Shown in pieces: positions 46,301 to 59,200 of a stretch of 64,000 bases of DNA. The stretch covers positions 32,393,131 through 32,457,130 of the forward strand of contig CM061043.1 in the NCBI GenBank assembly GCA_030762985.1. Reading direction: 5' to 3'. The position numbers and the translations under genes were made by a program. Numbering within the stretch: position 1 is the first letter of the stretch; every line of letters starts with the position of its first letter. The stretch is from Adelphocoris suturalis. Taxonomy: Eukaryota; Arthropoda; Insecta; Hemiptera; Miridae. The notes beneath the pieces were generated by a model, which made no database searches, was not told the origin of the DNA, and saw nothing but the letters and a program-made list of their open reading frames with translations.

Positions 46301-49300
46301 ATAAACGGATTCTTTTCAAGGCTGTCAAATAGCATTGGTGATATGGAACATTGGTTATTTCTGCACTAAACGATGTATTCACCTCTGAAGTGAACAGTAC
46401 CACTAAAACAACATTTTTTGAATTTTAGTCGCTTAGGTGGTTTCTGATTCAGGTGGTTCAATTTTTGAATGAATAATGCACCATTCTGCTTATATCTGAT
46501 TAGGTAGGTACATGTTTCACAGTGCATTCTGCCATACAAACTTCCTACCTGGTTGTAGATGTTGTGGACATTTTCGTGGTTGACATGAAGCGAAAGTTTG
46601 AAAAACCCCGTGCGGTCCGGAGACGGGATAGCGACGCTTTTGAGCTCCCGACTCTTGTACGACGAGCTCCGGTTGTCCGCTAACGTGACGTAGCCCAAAT
46701 ACTCGAATGGAAGATCGTTGAACTCTTCGAACTCCGCCGTTTCTGGTCCCAGCCATAGCTCGATGCGAGAAGCTATCATAACATGAATCACTATTATTAG
46801 GCAGTAAAGTCATTTCTTAAACAATTTACTCATAAATCAGAAACTACCACCTCTCGGGTAGAAGTTGGTAGATTACTGTAATAATCTTTCAACAGACCAA
46901 GGTTGGTAGATTACTGTAGTAACTATCTCTCAACAGACAAAGGTGTAATTTTATTACACCTTATTATTCAATATTAGCAAAATAATGTTTTATTGGTCTA
47001 CTTTAAACAAAATTATATATATCATTTATTGATCAATGATGGAATCGATAGCAAACAATATAGCAAAGAAGGCATTAAAAATAAACTCGTCCCAAAAATG
47101 AAAGTCAAAACTAAAAAAATTCCAATACTGCGAATAGTCATTTCTTGTAAGCTAAATGCTCTCAGTTCACAACTGCATCCCCAACGAAAGAGCAGCTCCA
47201 TTCTGGAACCCCAACATATCATCACCTGAGATCCAATTCTTCCGGATTCCACGGACTCACATTGAGGTAGTCCTGGTAATGGCAAAGCCAAGATGAACCC
47301 TTATCCATCCTCGCACCATCCCTTGCGGCTTGCCCCATTTCTCAGCAAGTCTCAGCCAGCACATTTGTGAAGGACTCCATTTGGGGAGCATGAACTCCAT
47401 CGACAGAGCAAACAAGTGGGGTGAAAGATGCATGTTGCTGCCAGGTACTTTCTTTCCTTTTCTTCTTCTGCGCCTGAAGGCCCGGTGCACACGAGCGGCA
47501 AAAGGACGCAGGACGCCGCGTCATTTTCAATCGTATAACTAGAAATACACAGCGGAGAATGGTGCGGTGCACGCTGGACGCTGATACCTATCTGCAGCTA
47601 GCGTCACCGCGGATAGGTATCGAGGTTGCTGCAGGTTTCTGTGGGACGCGCGTTGCGGGCTATAGCTATCTTGCCGCCCGATACCCCTCGCAGTACTCAA
47701 CAGTCAATCGGCCGGTGCACACGTGCAGCTGCGTCACTTCGCGTCAACCATCATTTTGAAGATTTCGCCCACGATTTTTTGAAAAACTTCAATTTTCTGA
47801 ACATTGCTTCATTGTCAAAGGATACGAGAAAGCTACATGCTATGCCCAAGATGCCGTTTTTAGCGAATCTTCGCAGAAAATAGGGCTACTGCAATTATAA
47901 AATAACAATTTTCGAAAACATTCTTCATTGAAATCCAAGTCCTAGCTCCGAGCTCCTTCCAACTTTTCGTCCAACCAAAATCCATATCCATATCAATTTC
48001 ATATACCTATATATATATATATAGGTATGTATGTGGGAGTATGGGGATGTTATTTAGAAAAAGTTCCAGTCATGCAGTATGATCGTATGAGCGAATTTTC
48101 TTAAATTACATGTCGTATTATATTATGCTAAATTGTATCGAAATTTGAGCAATTGAAGTAGAAAGGAATTGTTAAAAACCAATGCTATGGCAGAAAAAGC
48201 TCATACTAAATAAAATTCGGTGATCCAAATAAGATTTGGGAGTTTTAGGTTTTGTTTTTGCAGTTTTTATAGATTTTTCAGCAAATATTAATGAAATGTA
48301 GGTACGTTTTAGCGAATTTTCGTCGAAAATGAAGCTATTGCAATGGCTCCAAAAATTGTAAAATCAAAATTTTTGAAAATGTTCTTCATTGAAATCCGTT
48401 TTGAGACATTCTGAAATGAATCCTAGAGTTTAACCTTTTTCATATATAATAATATACAACTATGTCCTTCCGGACGATAACTCTCCTTAGGATTGAGATA
48501 AAAATCCCGTTCTTATTTGTTAGTCAACTATTTTTGAGCACATTAAATAGGCAAATTTCGAAAAATGTACTCAAAAATCAGTAAAAATGGCTAAAAACAG
48601 CCAAAAAGCGTTACATTTTTAGCATTACGTTTTAGCACAGTTAGTTTTTAGAGTTACGTTTTAGCACAATTTTAGGTAAAACTAAACTATAAACGATTAA
48701 CTAGGACATTTAATAAGTTTTGCTCAAAATTATGCTGAAAAACATAGGTACTTAAATTTTAATAATATTCGCTTCTTCTGTACTTCTAATTTCTGCCCTC
48801 TTCTTTGCGAAATACGTACTTGTGCACCAAATACGAAAAAATCACTTTCTTTCTCAATATCTAGGCGCGGGTTGACTTAGCCATCCTCGTAGGTGGCGAG
48901 CGAGTGACTGACGCGTCATGACGCGGCGTCCTTTTGCGGCTCGTGTGCATTGAAACGGAGATAGGACGCAGATAGCTATTCCTCGGAAATGACGCGGCGT
49001 CCTGCGTCCTTTTGTCGTGCTTCCCTCTGTCGTTCCCATACACCCCGACAGGCTAAATCCCCTCTGAAGCCTAGAGGTCATATGGACTCTTCTGTAATTA
49101 TCGGTTGTTTTACACAGTTTCCCTAAGCAGACATCATTAACTCTCCCAATACATGCCGAATTTCGTTATGCCATCTTGTTACCAGCCCTCCTGTTTTGCA
49201 GCTCAGAGCATGCTCAAGTGTAAAACTGTGGCAACCACAGCCATCACAAGATGTTGGCATTTCTACAGACTCTCGCTTATATCGAACTGCCAATGCATCA

Positions 49301-52229
49301 CGTATTATTGGTCTGTTGCTAATAATGGCTTAGGTGCTACGGCAGTTTTACTCGACACTGTCAATCTAATTTGGTAGTATCTAATTTTGTCCAACGTTCG
49401 AAGACAAAGAAGAAATTATCTATCATTATCCATTACTGCCTTCAATAATTATCCACAAAAGTTCATTTTCTCTAGCAATATCATTCCTTTAAATTATGTC
49501 TCCGATATTGATGAAACTGTACATTTTGCACCTGATTTATTTTTTATGTGTTCTATGTTAAGAAAAAACTAGACGCTTAGGTGACAGCTAACTGATGTAG
49601 TTGTATTTTGATTAGCTTAAAGGTAAAGGCGAAAATGATAAAACAGAAAATTTTTAGCGAATCCGTATGAGCAATGCATGTTGTCGTTGCTGATGAATGT
49701 CAGCAGTAGCCCGGAGAGAATAGGTATGGGGTGTCGACATGATGTGAAAGCCATCTATGTAAACCAGCTGGTACATACCTTACTTATCTATCTGCAAGAA
49801 CCATAACGATAACTGTAAAAGGTACATTTTTAATTGAACGGCACCAAACATTGTTTATAAGTACAGCAAATCATTCACTTCTAGAGATTTCTAGAGATTG
49901 TCTAAATAAATTCAATGATTTATGATTACTTCTGTGGTATGTACCTACCTGCACGTCCTGTGTCTAGGTACTTACCTGTCTCCTTTGATCAGGCGTTTCC
50001 TCCCAATTCATGAATTTTGAACTACCGAATGTAATGTTATAGGTGTAGGTGCCTCTACATGGAAAGAAACAGGTTCCGTACCTATTCTGACTTTAATGCT
50101 ATCTTTGCCACTTCTCATTATTTTTGTAATGATGTAGATACCATCATTGTTTCTCGTTGATTAAATATTCGTTTTACATAATGTATAGGTAAACATGTGT
50201 GAAAATTTCCAATTCAATTTGTAGAATGTAGAAATCAATTTGGAAACGCCATCTAGGTAGATGAATTTTGGAGGTTGGAATGTTCTTTGTTAATTACTTA
50301 TCAACTAAAGACAAAAAGACATACATGACCAACGTTTTTTTATGCAAGGAGGTACCATTTACTTCAACTCGGGCAGAGATTAATGTCTAGATGCAGTTTT
50401 ATCAATTTTGTATTCAAATATAATTATCCTATAATTATATCGATTACTTGAATAATATGGATTTATGTGGCGCTAGTTCATCCAAGTAAAAATAACAGAA
50501 ATTCACTTCCCATAACTATTTTAAATATTTTAGTTGCTGCTTATTTCACACTACATGTAAAAAAAAAAGAAGGGAGGTTCGCTTTCAATGTTGACGTAAG
50601 AACTTGAGTTACTTTGGATCTCACATCATCAGTGTCGCGTCATGGGCCATAGCATGTTGACTCACTATTAGGTCTTCATTAGATCTGAATGCCGCGATAA
50701 TCGATGATTACTGTCCACCAAGTTGAGCCGTGTTTCTGCCTTCCCTAAGTTAAAGTCAACACTATACAAACCTACTCATACGTACACGTTGGGGTCTGGA
50801 ATTCTGATGATTCATAGCAAAAATATGAGTTAGTATTGCCGGGGAGCATTTCTTTCAATAATATAATTTTTTGAGCAAACTTTGTATCGGCACCTATTGT
50901 GCCAAGAAAACTATAGGGTGCAAAGGTCGAGGACGGCATCCAAGACCGATGTTGCGGTAAATTGGACCTTCTCGCTCACACTGCGAACTGCTGGGCGATA
51001 AAGTACGCGGGGTTTGATTATTCTCTTTTTACTACTCTTGCTACATATATCCTCTGCTGAGAAGTTTGCTGGACAGAATCTTCAGTTCTCTTACGGACTC
51101 TTATAAGTCTTCCTGCTGACTACAACTCGGTGTCCTCTAAATGAAAGAATTCTCGGTATGGATTGATTCGCGAAGGTGGCAATTATCAAAATGTAAGTTA
51201 TAGTGAACGTCGGAACGACTGCAACGTCGAGTATGCACATGTAAATTTGAACACAAATTCGACATATAGACGGATTATATAATGCCCTCTTAGCCTTTCA
51301 GGACACGAAAAGTATTTAGTATTTTGTTTATTCATTTGGCACATCACAAAATTTCACATAAGAATCATGAGAAGAAAAGAAAAAAGAAATTACAAAACAT
51401 CTGCGCTAATTAATCTCAACATCCTCAATACATTTATAATGTGCCCTCGGAAAGCTAAGTTCTCAATGAACTTGTGTTTTTCCGTGGAGTCTCAATAATA
51501 CCAAACTAATCAACTATTCCTGCTGTCAGTGGCACTATGAATGATATAGGTACGCAGGAATCCTAATGATGTGAGTTCATTAATGTGTTTGAAACATGCC
51601 TTTTTAATGCCAATACGTATTTAAAATCACTAAAACTAAAATCACTAAAACATAGAAAAAATTCAGAGCAACAACATAAGCGCTTCTCCTATGTAATTCA
51701 ATATTTATCTTAGGTAGTCTTAAATTAGATCTTTCTAGAGTTCTCGTGACATTTGTGCCCGTACAGGTATCTTCCACATCCACTCCCGTTTTATATACAA
51801 AAGTACAGGCCTCTCGAATAAATAAATCAGTAATACACAATGTGTCGAACTCTCTGTACAACCAACTTGCGTGGTATTTGGAGGGCTTCCCTAATATAAT
51901 TTAAGGAAGTAAAATGAGACACCGGAGAGTAAAGCAAGGTCTACAGGAACCATGGCAAGGTTCCAACTTAAAGAAAAGAAAAAACTTCTCGACCAAGGTT
52001 TTACCCACCTATAGAACCTACTTCTTAATGTTAAGATTACACGGGTCGTTTTGCAATTTCTTACGTATTAGATATTGGTGAGCGAGTATCTGAACTTGAC
52101 TCAGGACGGTCGGGGTTTCCAGTCGCAAGATGATTTCTTGGGGGAAGCCGCACTCTTTGGCGCTCTGCCACCCTCGAACTGTGGGCCCGTGGTCGTTAAG
52201 CTCCAAAGCCCTGAACTTGTCTTCTTCAC
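28310..52229 (-). CDS. CEP104: Centrosomal protein of 104 kDa (CEP104), 15 exons found, first coding exon missing
   Basis: Exons in order: 52065-52229, 46549-46772, 45164-45329, 43284-43495, 42094-42263, 41210-41347, 38871-38985, 37934-38142, 37474-37611, 32829-32960, 32565-32637, 31560-31712, 29786-29928, 28960-29201, 28310-28440 (stop TAG 28310-28312). All junctions are GT-AG and in phase, giving about 803 codons; human CEP104 has 925. Exons 1-3 hold the N-terminal jelly-roll ('NDHGPTVRGW', 'ILAHQYLI', 'SRELKSV'); exons 3-4 a coiled coil ('EVAQIIRKMEIKKEEA', 'GERLGRLEV'); exons 7-12 the TOG domain ('SKSGDPTPRVHNTAV', 'LPPDDDITRRNLLY'); exons 14-15 the zinc-finger array (CIFC, HYWKYCPMLTRC..C, CERC, CPFC). 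Family knowledge: it acts at the distal end of centrioles and the ciliary tip, binding tubulin by the TOG domain and CP110/NEK1 by the zinc fingers. The model begins just before 'EEDKFRALEL', so about a dozen start residues are in an unseen exon right of 52229. Confidence 0.96.
28441..28959. other. CEP104 last intron
   Basis: I see nothing beyond ordinary AT-rich intron sequence. Confidence 0.5.
29410..29555 (+). repeat. Dispersed repeat family A, partial copy
   Basis: It has 'gaaatggctccaaaattttt' and 'gaaatccgttttgaggcatt' but lacks the microsatellite and 3' half. It lies in the CEP104 intron between 29202 and 29785. Confidence 0.75.
30117..30219. repeat. Foldback element, 39-bp arms, 25-bp loop
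   Basis: 30117-30155 and 30181-30219 are inverse copies with one mismatch; the core is CCTAACCGTCGAAATCG. A diverged single copy with its flank lies at about 39270-39370 in inverse orientation ('gatgatgacctaactgttg', 'ttccgtggaaataaac'). It lies in the CEP104 intron 29929-31559, in which I see no gene. Confidence 0.85.
31713..32564. other. CEP104 intron 31713-32564
   Basis: No repeat or gene recognised. Confidence 0.4.
35173..35223. repeat. (TATG)n microsatellite with TATA interruptions
   Basis: TATG tetranucleotide run inside a family A repeat copy. Confidence 0.95.
36200..36650. repeat. Three tandem units of about 145-155 bp
   Basis: 'gggatcgtgcgggt' or a close variant recurs at about 36242, 36386 and 36542, each preceded by 'cgatttt' words and followed by 'ctctgcgca(g/t)gcg'. 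Related sequence in inverse orientation lies at about 60010-60130 (with 'gcatgcgcagagcg') and a short piece at about 62125-62150. Confidence 0.75.
38176..38316 (+). other. Coding-like open segment antisense to the CEP104 intron
   Basis: After a possible acceptor (GAGGTACAG) the plus strand is open for 46 codons to TGA at 38314-38316, including 'ICYRLLDQKLTQLIRQSP' and 'NMKFHITSVSDFN'. The minus strand is open over the same stretch ('LHVINDFVRRLPDQLCELL') and runs in frame into the CEP104 exon 37934-38142. It looks richer in G+C than its surroundings. I recognise neither protein. The CEP104 junction 38871/38142 works without it. Confidence 0.25.
39700..40770. repeat. Tandem repeat, units of about 300 bp, with an inverted module
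   Basis: 'acaaagcttccctaccttcgg' recurs at about 40019, 40308 and 40617. Each unit also has 'gatctgtggtctttgatgtc', 'cttggtatagttttgggcgtg' and a GACAGACAGACAGACAC run. Between 40116 and 40253 one module is flipped: 40116-40140 is the exact inverse of 40229-40253. Short open frames arise from these repeats. It fills most of the CEP104 intron 38986-41209. Confidence 0.85.
41348..42093. other. CEP104 intron 41348-42093
   Basis: No gene or clear repeat recognised. Confidence 0.4.
42264..43283. other. CEP104 intron with a local duplication
   Basis: 'ggccaacaaagagctcaaggg' occurs at about 42847 and 42961, each after 'gag(a/g)ccatc(c/t)agat', so a 115-bp-spaced direct duplication is present. A 98-codon plus-strand open frame (42424-42720) shows no recognisable domain. 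A poly-A run lies near 43007-43021. Confidence 0.5.
43496..45163. other. CEP104 intron 43496-45163
   Basis: AT-rich sequence; I see no repeat or gene that I can support. Confidence 0.4.
45330..46548. other. CEP104 intron 45330-46548
   Basis: It contains a poly-A run of about 23 (45474-45496). No gene recognised. Confidence 0.4.
47450..47760. repeat. GC-rich repeat with TGCACACGAGC-type motifs, copy 1
   Basis: 'ggtgcacacgagcggcaaaa' is followed by 'ggacgcaggacgccgcgtcat'; a second 'cggtgcacacgtgcagctgcg' sits near 47713. An inverse relative lies at about 48890-49025. The G+C content stands out sharply from the AT-rich surroundings. No protein recognised; the 60-77-codon open frames on all strands are probably due to GC richness. 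Confidence 0.7.
48305..48615 (+). repeat. Dispersed repeat family A, copy 7
   Basis: A nearly full copy with 'gaagctattgcaatggctcc', 'gaaatccgttttgagacatt', a short AT microsatellite and 'cggacgataactctcctta'. A partial copy lies just upstream at about 47858-47940. Both are in the 5.3 kb CEP104 intron 46773-52064. Confidence 0.85.
48890..49025. repeat. GC-rich repeat, inverse copy 2
   Basis: 'gacgcggcgtccttttgcgg' and 'ctcgtgtgcattgaaac' are the inverse of motifs at 47480-47530; a second block 'gacgcggcgtcctgcgtcct' follows near 48990. Confidence 0.7.
51604..51861 (-). pseudogene. LINE ORF2 C-terminal fragment
   Basis: The minus strand encodes 'YREFDTLCITDLFIREACTF', then 'NLRLPKINIELHRRSAYVVA'. 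This spacing (a 'LYI.E.C.FVYK' stretch, then 'L.LP......RS..Y.A...YN.LP'-like end) is what follows the reverse transcriptase in Jockey-type LINEs. The final part degenerates into a hydrophobic tail. No reverse transcriptase lies upstream, so it is a relic in the CEP104 intron. Confidence 0.6.
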
Positions 52230-52808
52230 CTTGAAAAGGGAGCAAAGCCAATTAATCTGAGGGGGAATACAAACAGTATTCAGCACCTTCCTATTACAAA
52301 AAACACAATTTACTCCTGTGTTTAGTTTGTTGTGTATGCCTGAAGATGGCTAAAATTTAGCTGAAAAGCTTTGTGTTTTTGCTTAATGCAATAAATAAGT
52401 GATAATCTAAAGGTTTTTCATTACAATTACCTAAATTATGGAGGATTATCACAAGAAGTCTTCAAAAACTCTTCTGAGATTATTGAACAATTCACTCCGA
52501 TGTGCCAAAAACAACGAACTTGCAGAGTTTTATTACGAGTATTTTGATTTTTGTATATTAAAAAAAAAACCCTATTTCGATCTACATTATGTTCACAACG
52601 ATAAAATCAGGTCTCATTCACGCTCAAGATGAAGTTATTTTTTTACCGTCAAAGGTCACTTATAGTGATGAAAGAAAGAAGACCTGGATGGTCTTATTCG
52701 ATTCATTGAAATTAAAATGATGTATCATAATCTAACTACTCTACGGGCTTCGAACTTTTTAACCCTTGGGGTTGAGCGACAGACAATTTGGGTGGAATAT
52801 GGCATAAG

Positions 52809-53250
52809 ACCTGAGAGCCGCTGAGCTCTATTACGAACTGTGATATCTGATCTGTGATATAGTTTTGTACAATCTAGTCATAGTTTTATTCACTTTGCTA
52901 ATTATATATACAGACACATATATAACACATACATAGAGACATATATATGGAGACATATATTTAGTTATTAGCCTATTCTTGGTCTAGTCTTAGTTCTATT
53001 ATTTTATTTTTGAGGTTTTTTATCCGCTTTAGGGGCTAAACAGTGGCCATCAATGTTCCCCTCATTTTTTCCCACTCCAATTTGCCAGTGGAGTCCGTGA
53101 TGGCACTCCTTTTGGTGACGGAGGGCAGCATGTCACCCCTTAGAATCGTGTCACTTGCAGTGTCCCTTGGGACACCTTGTTCAGTGCCGCTAATGACCCT
53201 TCTGGTTGAGGTGCGGCTTAAACCATAAAAAAAAAAAAAAAAAAAAAAAA
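52809..53250 (+). mobile_element. 5'-truncated LINE: 3' end plus poly-A
   Basis: From 'acctgagagccgctgagctc' to the poly-A tail (about 53228-53250) it matches 63288-63670 closely, differing mainly in a TATA/CATA-rich insertion near 52905-52965. It contains the last few codons and the 3' UTR of the same LINE family. No target duplication was recognised. It lies upstream of the CEP104 exon 52065-52229. Confidence 0.85.
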
Positions 53251-56200
53251 ACTTGTACGAACTAGCCTAATCAATTTCATTTGGACATTTTGTAGGGAGT
53301 CTATTAGCGTCCAAAAACAGCCAAGAGTAGTGGTTTAGTAATTGCAGCTTTTCTGAAGCCAGCACCATGATTAGCTCATAAATAACAAAGAAACTTTGGA
53401 TTAGAATAGTAAATGCTAAAAAATAAAATCAAGCATTAGTGCTAAACTAAGATGGATGAAAGTTGTAGTTTAGTTTGTTGAAGCGAATGTAACTTTTCAT
53501 CCATTATAAAGTCCTTCGAGAGAACCGTTTTAACCCATTCGCCGCCGAATCCACGTTACAGAATATTTTAGCGACTCCGAATTGAAAGGGAAACCCACAG
53601 GATATTCCTACGTAGGTCTCTGAAATATTTAACTTCCCAGCAGTTGAGGAAAGCTTGATGAACTTAGGCGATAAAGAAAAACACTCTTCACTTACTTACC
53701 TACCTTTCAACCTATTTGTTCCCGTTAGTAATGCGTTCTCTCCCAGCAGGGTTTGACCTGGCTACACCCTGTGCCTAGATCCGCCCTTGCCGATAAATCA
53801 ACCCCTTTTGGCCTTTTGCGCGGAACACGAGCAACCCTTTAGCACTTTGTCTTTCCTTACATCTGCGCTCTTGTATGAAGAAAGACCAGCATATTTATAT
53901 TTTGCAGGAAGTGCGATTATTTCGCCAACTATGAAAAGATCATGCCGACACTGGGTTCCAAATATAGTTTCCCACGATCCTAACCTCACAGTAAGTACCC
54001 AGGTACCTACTGTCCAAGAGACCATAACGTAGGAGTTGGATTCACAATTGACCTGTTCAAAATCGTATCAATAAAAATACTGTCAATGATTTGATGACTC
54101 CTACTATTCACCGAAAATTATTGTCAGACGTAACAGTAATAATTTTGAAGATTCATTGTTAGAAATAATAAACTAGCTAGTCACTACCTACACAAAACGT
54201 GCACTGCATTTTATAATTTCAGAATACATTACATGTCTTGGCCACGGCAAATATTCGAATATTGAGCTTTTTAGGTACCTAATGTTTCAGATTGCCGTTA
54301 CGTTAATCCAAAATTGAAAAACGGTCACTTTTGTATTTGCGGAAACATGAATAACGACACATTATTAGGTACCAGGCTCTAGGAAAGAATAAACCAAAAA
54401 TAGCGGCTCATTAAATAAAAATAAACTAAAAGTGACGTATTAGATGCCTCTCAATGGTGATAAGCATTTCTTCAGATCAAACTTACTAGTAAGTTGTTAC
54501 CTACTTCCAATTCCATAATTCCAATTAGTGAATGAAAAGAATTTTATATTTATTTCGACAGAACAGGAAAACTTCGACACCGAACATATTAAAATAAATT
54601 AACGCAAAGTACCCTGCAAAGACAAACAAGCAGCTCTGTGCGTTTGGGAGAAGTTACCTACTAAATCTACTTATACAGGTATTAAGCAAGTACCTAGGTA
54701 TAAACGGAAAAGTACGTAATGTTCTTGGTGGTAACAAAACAAAATAAATATCAGGTGTTTCGATTAATTAGGTCCTATAATAATCTATCAAATGAATTTA
54801 CTTAATACATTAGGCATGACGATTCTGTCACAATAGGATTTATGTATAAAAGTTATTTTTAAAAAGATTATTTTAAGGAAACCAAGTTAAGAGTACCTAA
54901 GTTATAAAATTTACCGAAATATTAGGCATTAAAAATCATTATACAATATTAAAACGTTTTTTGGGTTGTAGAGGTGACTCCGGTGAATGGACAAATTTGG
55001 CCTCGCGACCTCCTGAGTTTGTCCGTCCGTCTGTCCGTGCTTCTGCAAACCATTGCAATAACCAAATTTTAATGGATTTTTCTGGTAAGATTCTCGGTCC
55101 CTTCTGAATTCCATTACAGTAGGGCTAATGCTACAGATTTTTAGAATTGGCAAAAACATGAAATTCTAGCACCATGCGTTATTTCTCACTAACCTCCGAC
55201 TTTGGTAAAACTATTCTTAGGGTTTCATATGTTTGCGGTTTCCATAATTTAGCAATATCCCTCTGATGGATTGGTTTAACTGGGTTCATCGAGGACTTCT
55301 GCGGCCTAACAAGCACACTCAGATAAGTTTGAGTTCCATAGCGTTTTCCGAGACCGTCGATTTCAATACTTATTATAGGTTTGTATTGTTTGCTCCTGGA
55401 TTTGAATGGTTTGTTGCCAAATTATGTTCACCAGAGATCAGCGTGAATCCTAGTCGTGTCACTCGAATTTGAGATCACTAGATTGACAAGGCACGGAACT
55501 GAAGAGTACGTTATTTCCAATTTTGGAAATAATTAATAATGAATGATTTTTAATTTCTTTGCATGGGACTACTGTGCATAATTGGAGTGTTTCAAGTCGG
55601 GTAATTACTGAATATTTCAGCCCTAGATATAATATTAATTCATAAATCTCATAGAACCGTTTCCATTTAGTTTAATAAACCCTGAAATTAATATTGTACC
55701 ACTTAGTATATCTGAACTAAAACGTTCTCGCAATGACGTGCATACCTACTTCCCAACTCACTGTACCTATTCCTGTATAGTGTAGGTATAAAGACAATGA
55801 ACAAAGTATGCGGAACTTCCTACCCATAGTATCTATAGCTCATCCAAGGAAGGTAACGGGATAGAGAGCAAACATGTCAACTCCATAGATAGGGACTATA
55901 TTCCCAAAAATTACTTCAAACATTTATAAATTCTTTGTTAAGTTATAAATGTTAGCATGTAGAAATGTAGCAATAATTTATGAGGAAACGAAATACAAGA
56001 GGCTAAATGAAGCATCATTGTTATGAAGTCTCAAGTCCCCAGATAAAAGAATTAGGACGTTTTCTAACTACATCAATATACCTCGATAGATATCGTCGAG
56101 TAAATACCATAGGTGCAAAATGAGGTAGTCATGTAAATCAATCGTACACGACTTTGGGACGTAGTGTGAAGCCATACTTTTCTGGGATTTTAATAGATTT

Positions 56201-59200
56201 CCAAATATATACTGAAAACGGGTTGAATACGTCGACCTTTAAAGGTTTTTAGCTTGCTTATCTTGCATGTTTACTTCTTGTCCCACGCGGTAAGTTATAA
56301 GGCTGCTCTGCAAATACTATTGGAAAGTTGTCAGAGAAGTACCCAAAACGTAGGGCTCTGGTGTGGTAACTTTTTTCAATAATATTTTAGCCCTTGTTGT
56401 AGTTTGTTTCCAGCCGTACTCACGTAACTACGAGCATGTATAATTATTCATGTAACCATCTCATAAACATTCATCTATGGGATCTTTACGATGTCATTCT
56501 TCCCTGAACTCCTTGAAACCTCTCCATCTTTGATATCGTCTGGTATGAGGCTTGACACCACTTTCCTTACTTCTTTACAAATATATGTATGCATAACTGT
56601 AGTATAAGTGTATGTATAAATACAAGAATGTTAGGCTTCGAACTACATTTGCACACAGTTGAAGAACATTTTTTTGGTGAAAGACTCTAGGATCGTGACA
56701 CTCACGTCAGTGATTATCATTATTTTCATATGTTGCTAGTGTCAAGCTAATGTTTTGGTTCGAAACTCAATGTGTTATTGTTCTGTTAGGTTGTAAAAAG
56801 ATGCTCTTCCGCATTGGACAAATATTGATAAAAAGAGAGACAGCAACACACTCAAGCTTGTTACATTATAACTGGTTAGTAGTTTGTCATACCTACTTAA
56901 CTACCAACTATTTCAGTCTCCTCTTAAATTGGAATTAACATGTAAAGCAAATGATGCGGGGCTTCACTCTACTGTTCAAAATTTCCATAAAATATCCTGA
57001 TTAAATCACCACGGAACACGCAGGTTATAGGCTATAGATTAAATATTTTAGTTTATTTGGTTTTCTCTACTTCTTTATTAATGAAGATCAGTGTGGAATA
57101 TTGGGTGAAGCTGATTGTGGAAGCTTCAAAATTTAGCTTTTCATTTCTTAAATAATTTTTTTTTCTCAGTAAACATAAATTCGCTTGACAACCATCGATA
57201 ACTGTTACGAATTGTTCTACGTATAGAGTTAAGCTGTTAGGAACAGGTATAGCAAGGAAAGGTGAAATTATTGATCTGGGTGATGGGAGAAACTCATCCA
57301 CCTAATGCAAGGAAGAGAGATAGAGAGTGTACTGAAATTGAAATACCCTCCCTTATGATTGACATGGATGAGGGAATAATCTATAACTTCAGGCACGATT
57401 CCGCTGCATTTTACTGCATCTGTCAAGGTGTGCAAGTAGGTACAAATATCAAGTATAGTGAGTAAGCCAAGCTGTGAAGAACGTCAACATGAAATCCCAC
57501 TATCTTACACTAAGCTTTAGCTCCGCTACTTTCTCCCTTGCCATCTGTCACTTTTATCAAATGAGTCGAGCGGCATCTAGTTCTGGTACACCTATCTACC
57601 AACATCTAAGTGGTAAAGTTGGACAGAGTTTTGATATCACGCGAAAACACTTCAGAATCCCCAAGTTTCTGGGTCAAGACATCACCCCAGTTTTGTTTTT
57701 TACGCTAGTTCTATAACTGACTTGAGAGGATCAACTTTCCGCAGATCTGTGTCTTGATTACGCTGAAGCGGGAAGCGGCTTTATCGATTTCCCGGTAGCC
57801 TGGAAAGTTGGACATTTAGAAAACATCCCGATTCATAGGAAGGCAAACCGGGAGCATATAAGGTTGGCCAATCGATATGTACCTGAAACTCCAAGCTAAC
57901 AATTGGAGATTTCGCAAGAAAGCATAATCAATTGAAGAGATCCCTGCTGCAAATAGCAAATAATGGATTGTATCATAGCGCGAAATATTTTGACTTCTGT
58001 TAGATTATTATAGGTTGTGCTCATTTGTGATGGGTGATCACATTATGGATGGTGATATCGCACCACTGTGAGATAAAAGAACATCAAGTCCATTTAAGAA
58101 CCCCCTAAAGCTAAATTGCTAATAAAAAAATGAAATAAAAATACTTATTGCATAAATATTTTAATTTCCTCATTAAATAATCCTTCTTTGTTCTAATTTC
58201 CTTATTATATAGCCCTTCTACTAAAGTCTATGATCTACCTGCTCTGAATAATTGGTTAGCATCATTCTCTCCAACCTTTGAAATGTCCCAGCCTGAAAAA
58301 TCCGATGAGTTCCGTACCAGTCTTGTGGAGATTCCTTTACCCGCGCGACATATCACAACTACAGCCCAATTTTGATATTTTTATAAAATATCAAATGTAG
58401 GTAATTGATTAAAATTTTTTTTTGAACATTCAAGATGCTTTTACCTCAACTCCTTGCACCAAAACGATTCCTATTATTTCGGGTACCTAACGAAAATTTG
58501 TTTTACGTACAAACCAGGGCTCGAAATAAAATTCCGACGAAAAATGAAGTTCCGAAAAAAACGACTCAATCTCGACTCCGTTCCGGCCCAGAGCGATATT
58601 TGGGGAGTTTTTTGCTTCCACTCTTAAGCGATAACGATCCGGAGTTCTATTTTCAGTTCTGTTTTTTTATTTTTCACATGCACCTTCCATCGATGCTTGA
58701 GTCGATATTTTGTCTGAATGGCACGAGGGAGGATCTTGTTACTTAGATAGTCTGATATAAATTAGGTTTGACGATTGGTAAAATCAACGTGGACTGATTT
58801 CGCCACATTAATTTTAATTCTCCACTTAATTGTCTAGTCATTGAGGTTTTTGATGGATCTTCCAGGTTTTGAGGTCGATTCGCGGTTGACTTCACTAACG
58901 GTAAGGACCGCAGTATCATAAGCAATTGACGCCAGGGTGTTCCCCTCACTTCAATTCAATTGTGGGAACCCGATCCAGTCGGGAGGACCAATGACACGTC
59001 TTTGCCTGATGTGGCCCCATGTCCAATCTCCGAAACTCAACAAGAGGTTTTCCCTAGTGTAAAGGACGCACAGGGATTAACCAGAGTGAAGAATGAACCA
59101 CATTTTCTCCTATTCACTCTAGGAAGTTGATATTTGGTAGGGAACCTATAGTTTGGAACCACTAGATACGTATGACGGATCCCACCCCGATCGGCTAAGG

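Noticed and set aside
46366..46548. Continuation of the CEP104 exon open frame past 46549
   Set aside because: The GT donor at 46548 joins in phase to 'VGLVAVQLL' in the next exon, as in the family; the read-through sequence has no homology.
54901..54935. Minus-strand ATGCCTAATATTTCG/GTAAAT as the CEP104 first exon
   Set aside because: Only five codons, wrong phase, and too short to supply the roughly 12 expected residues.
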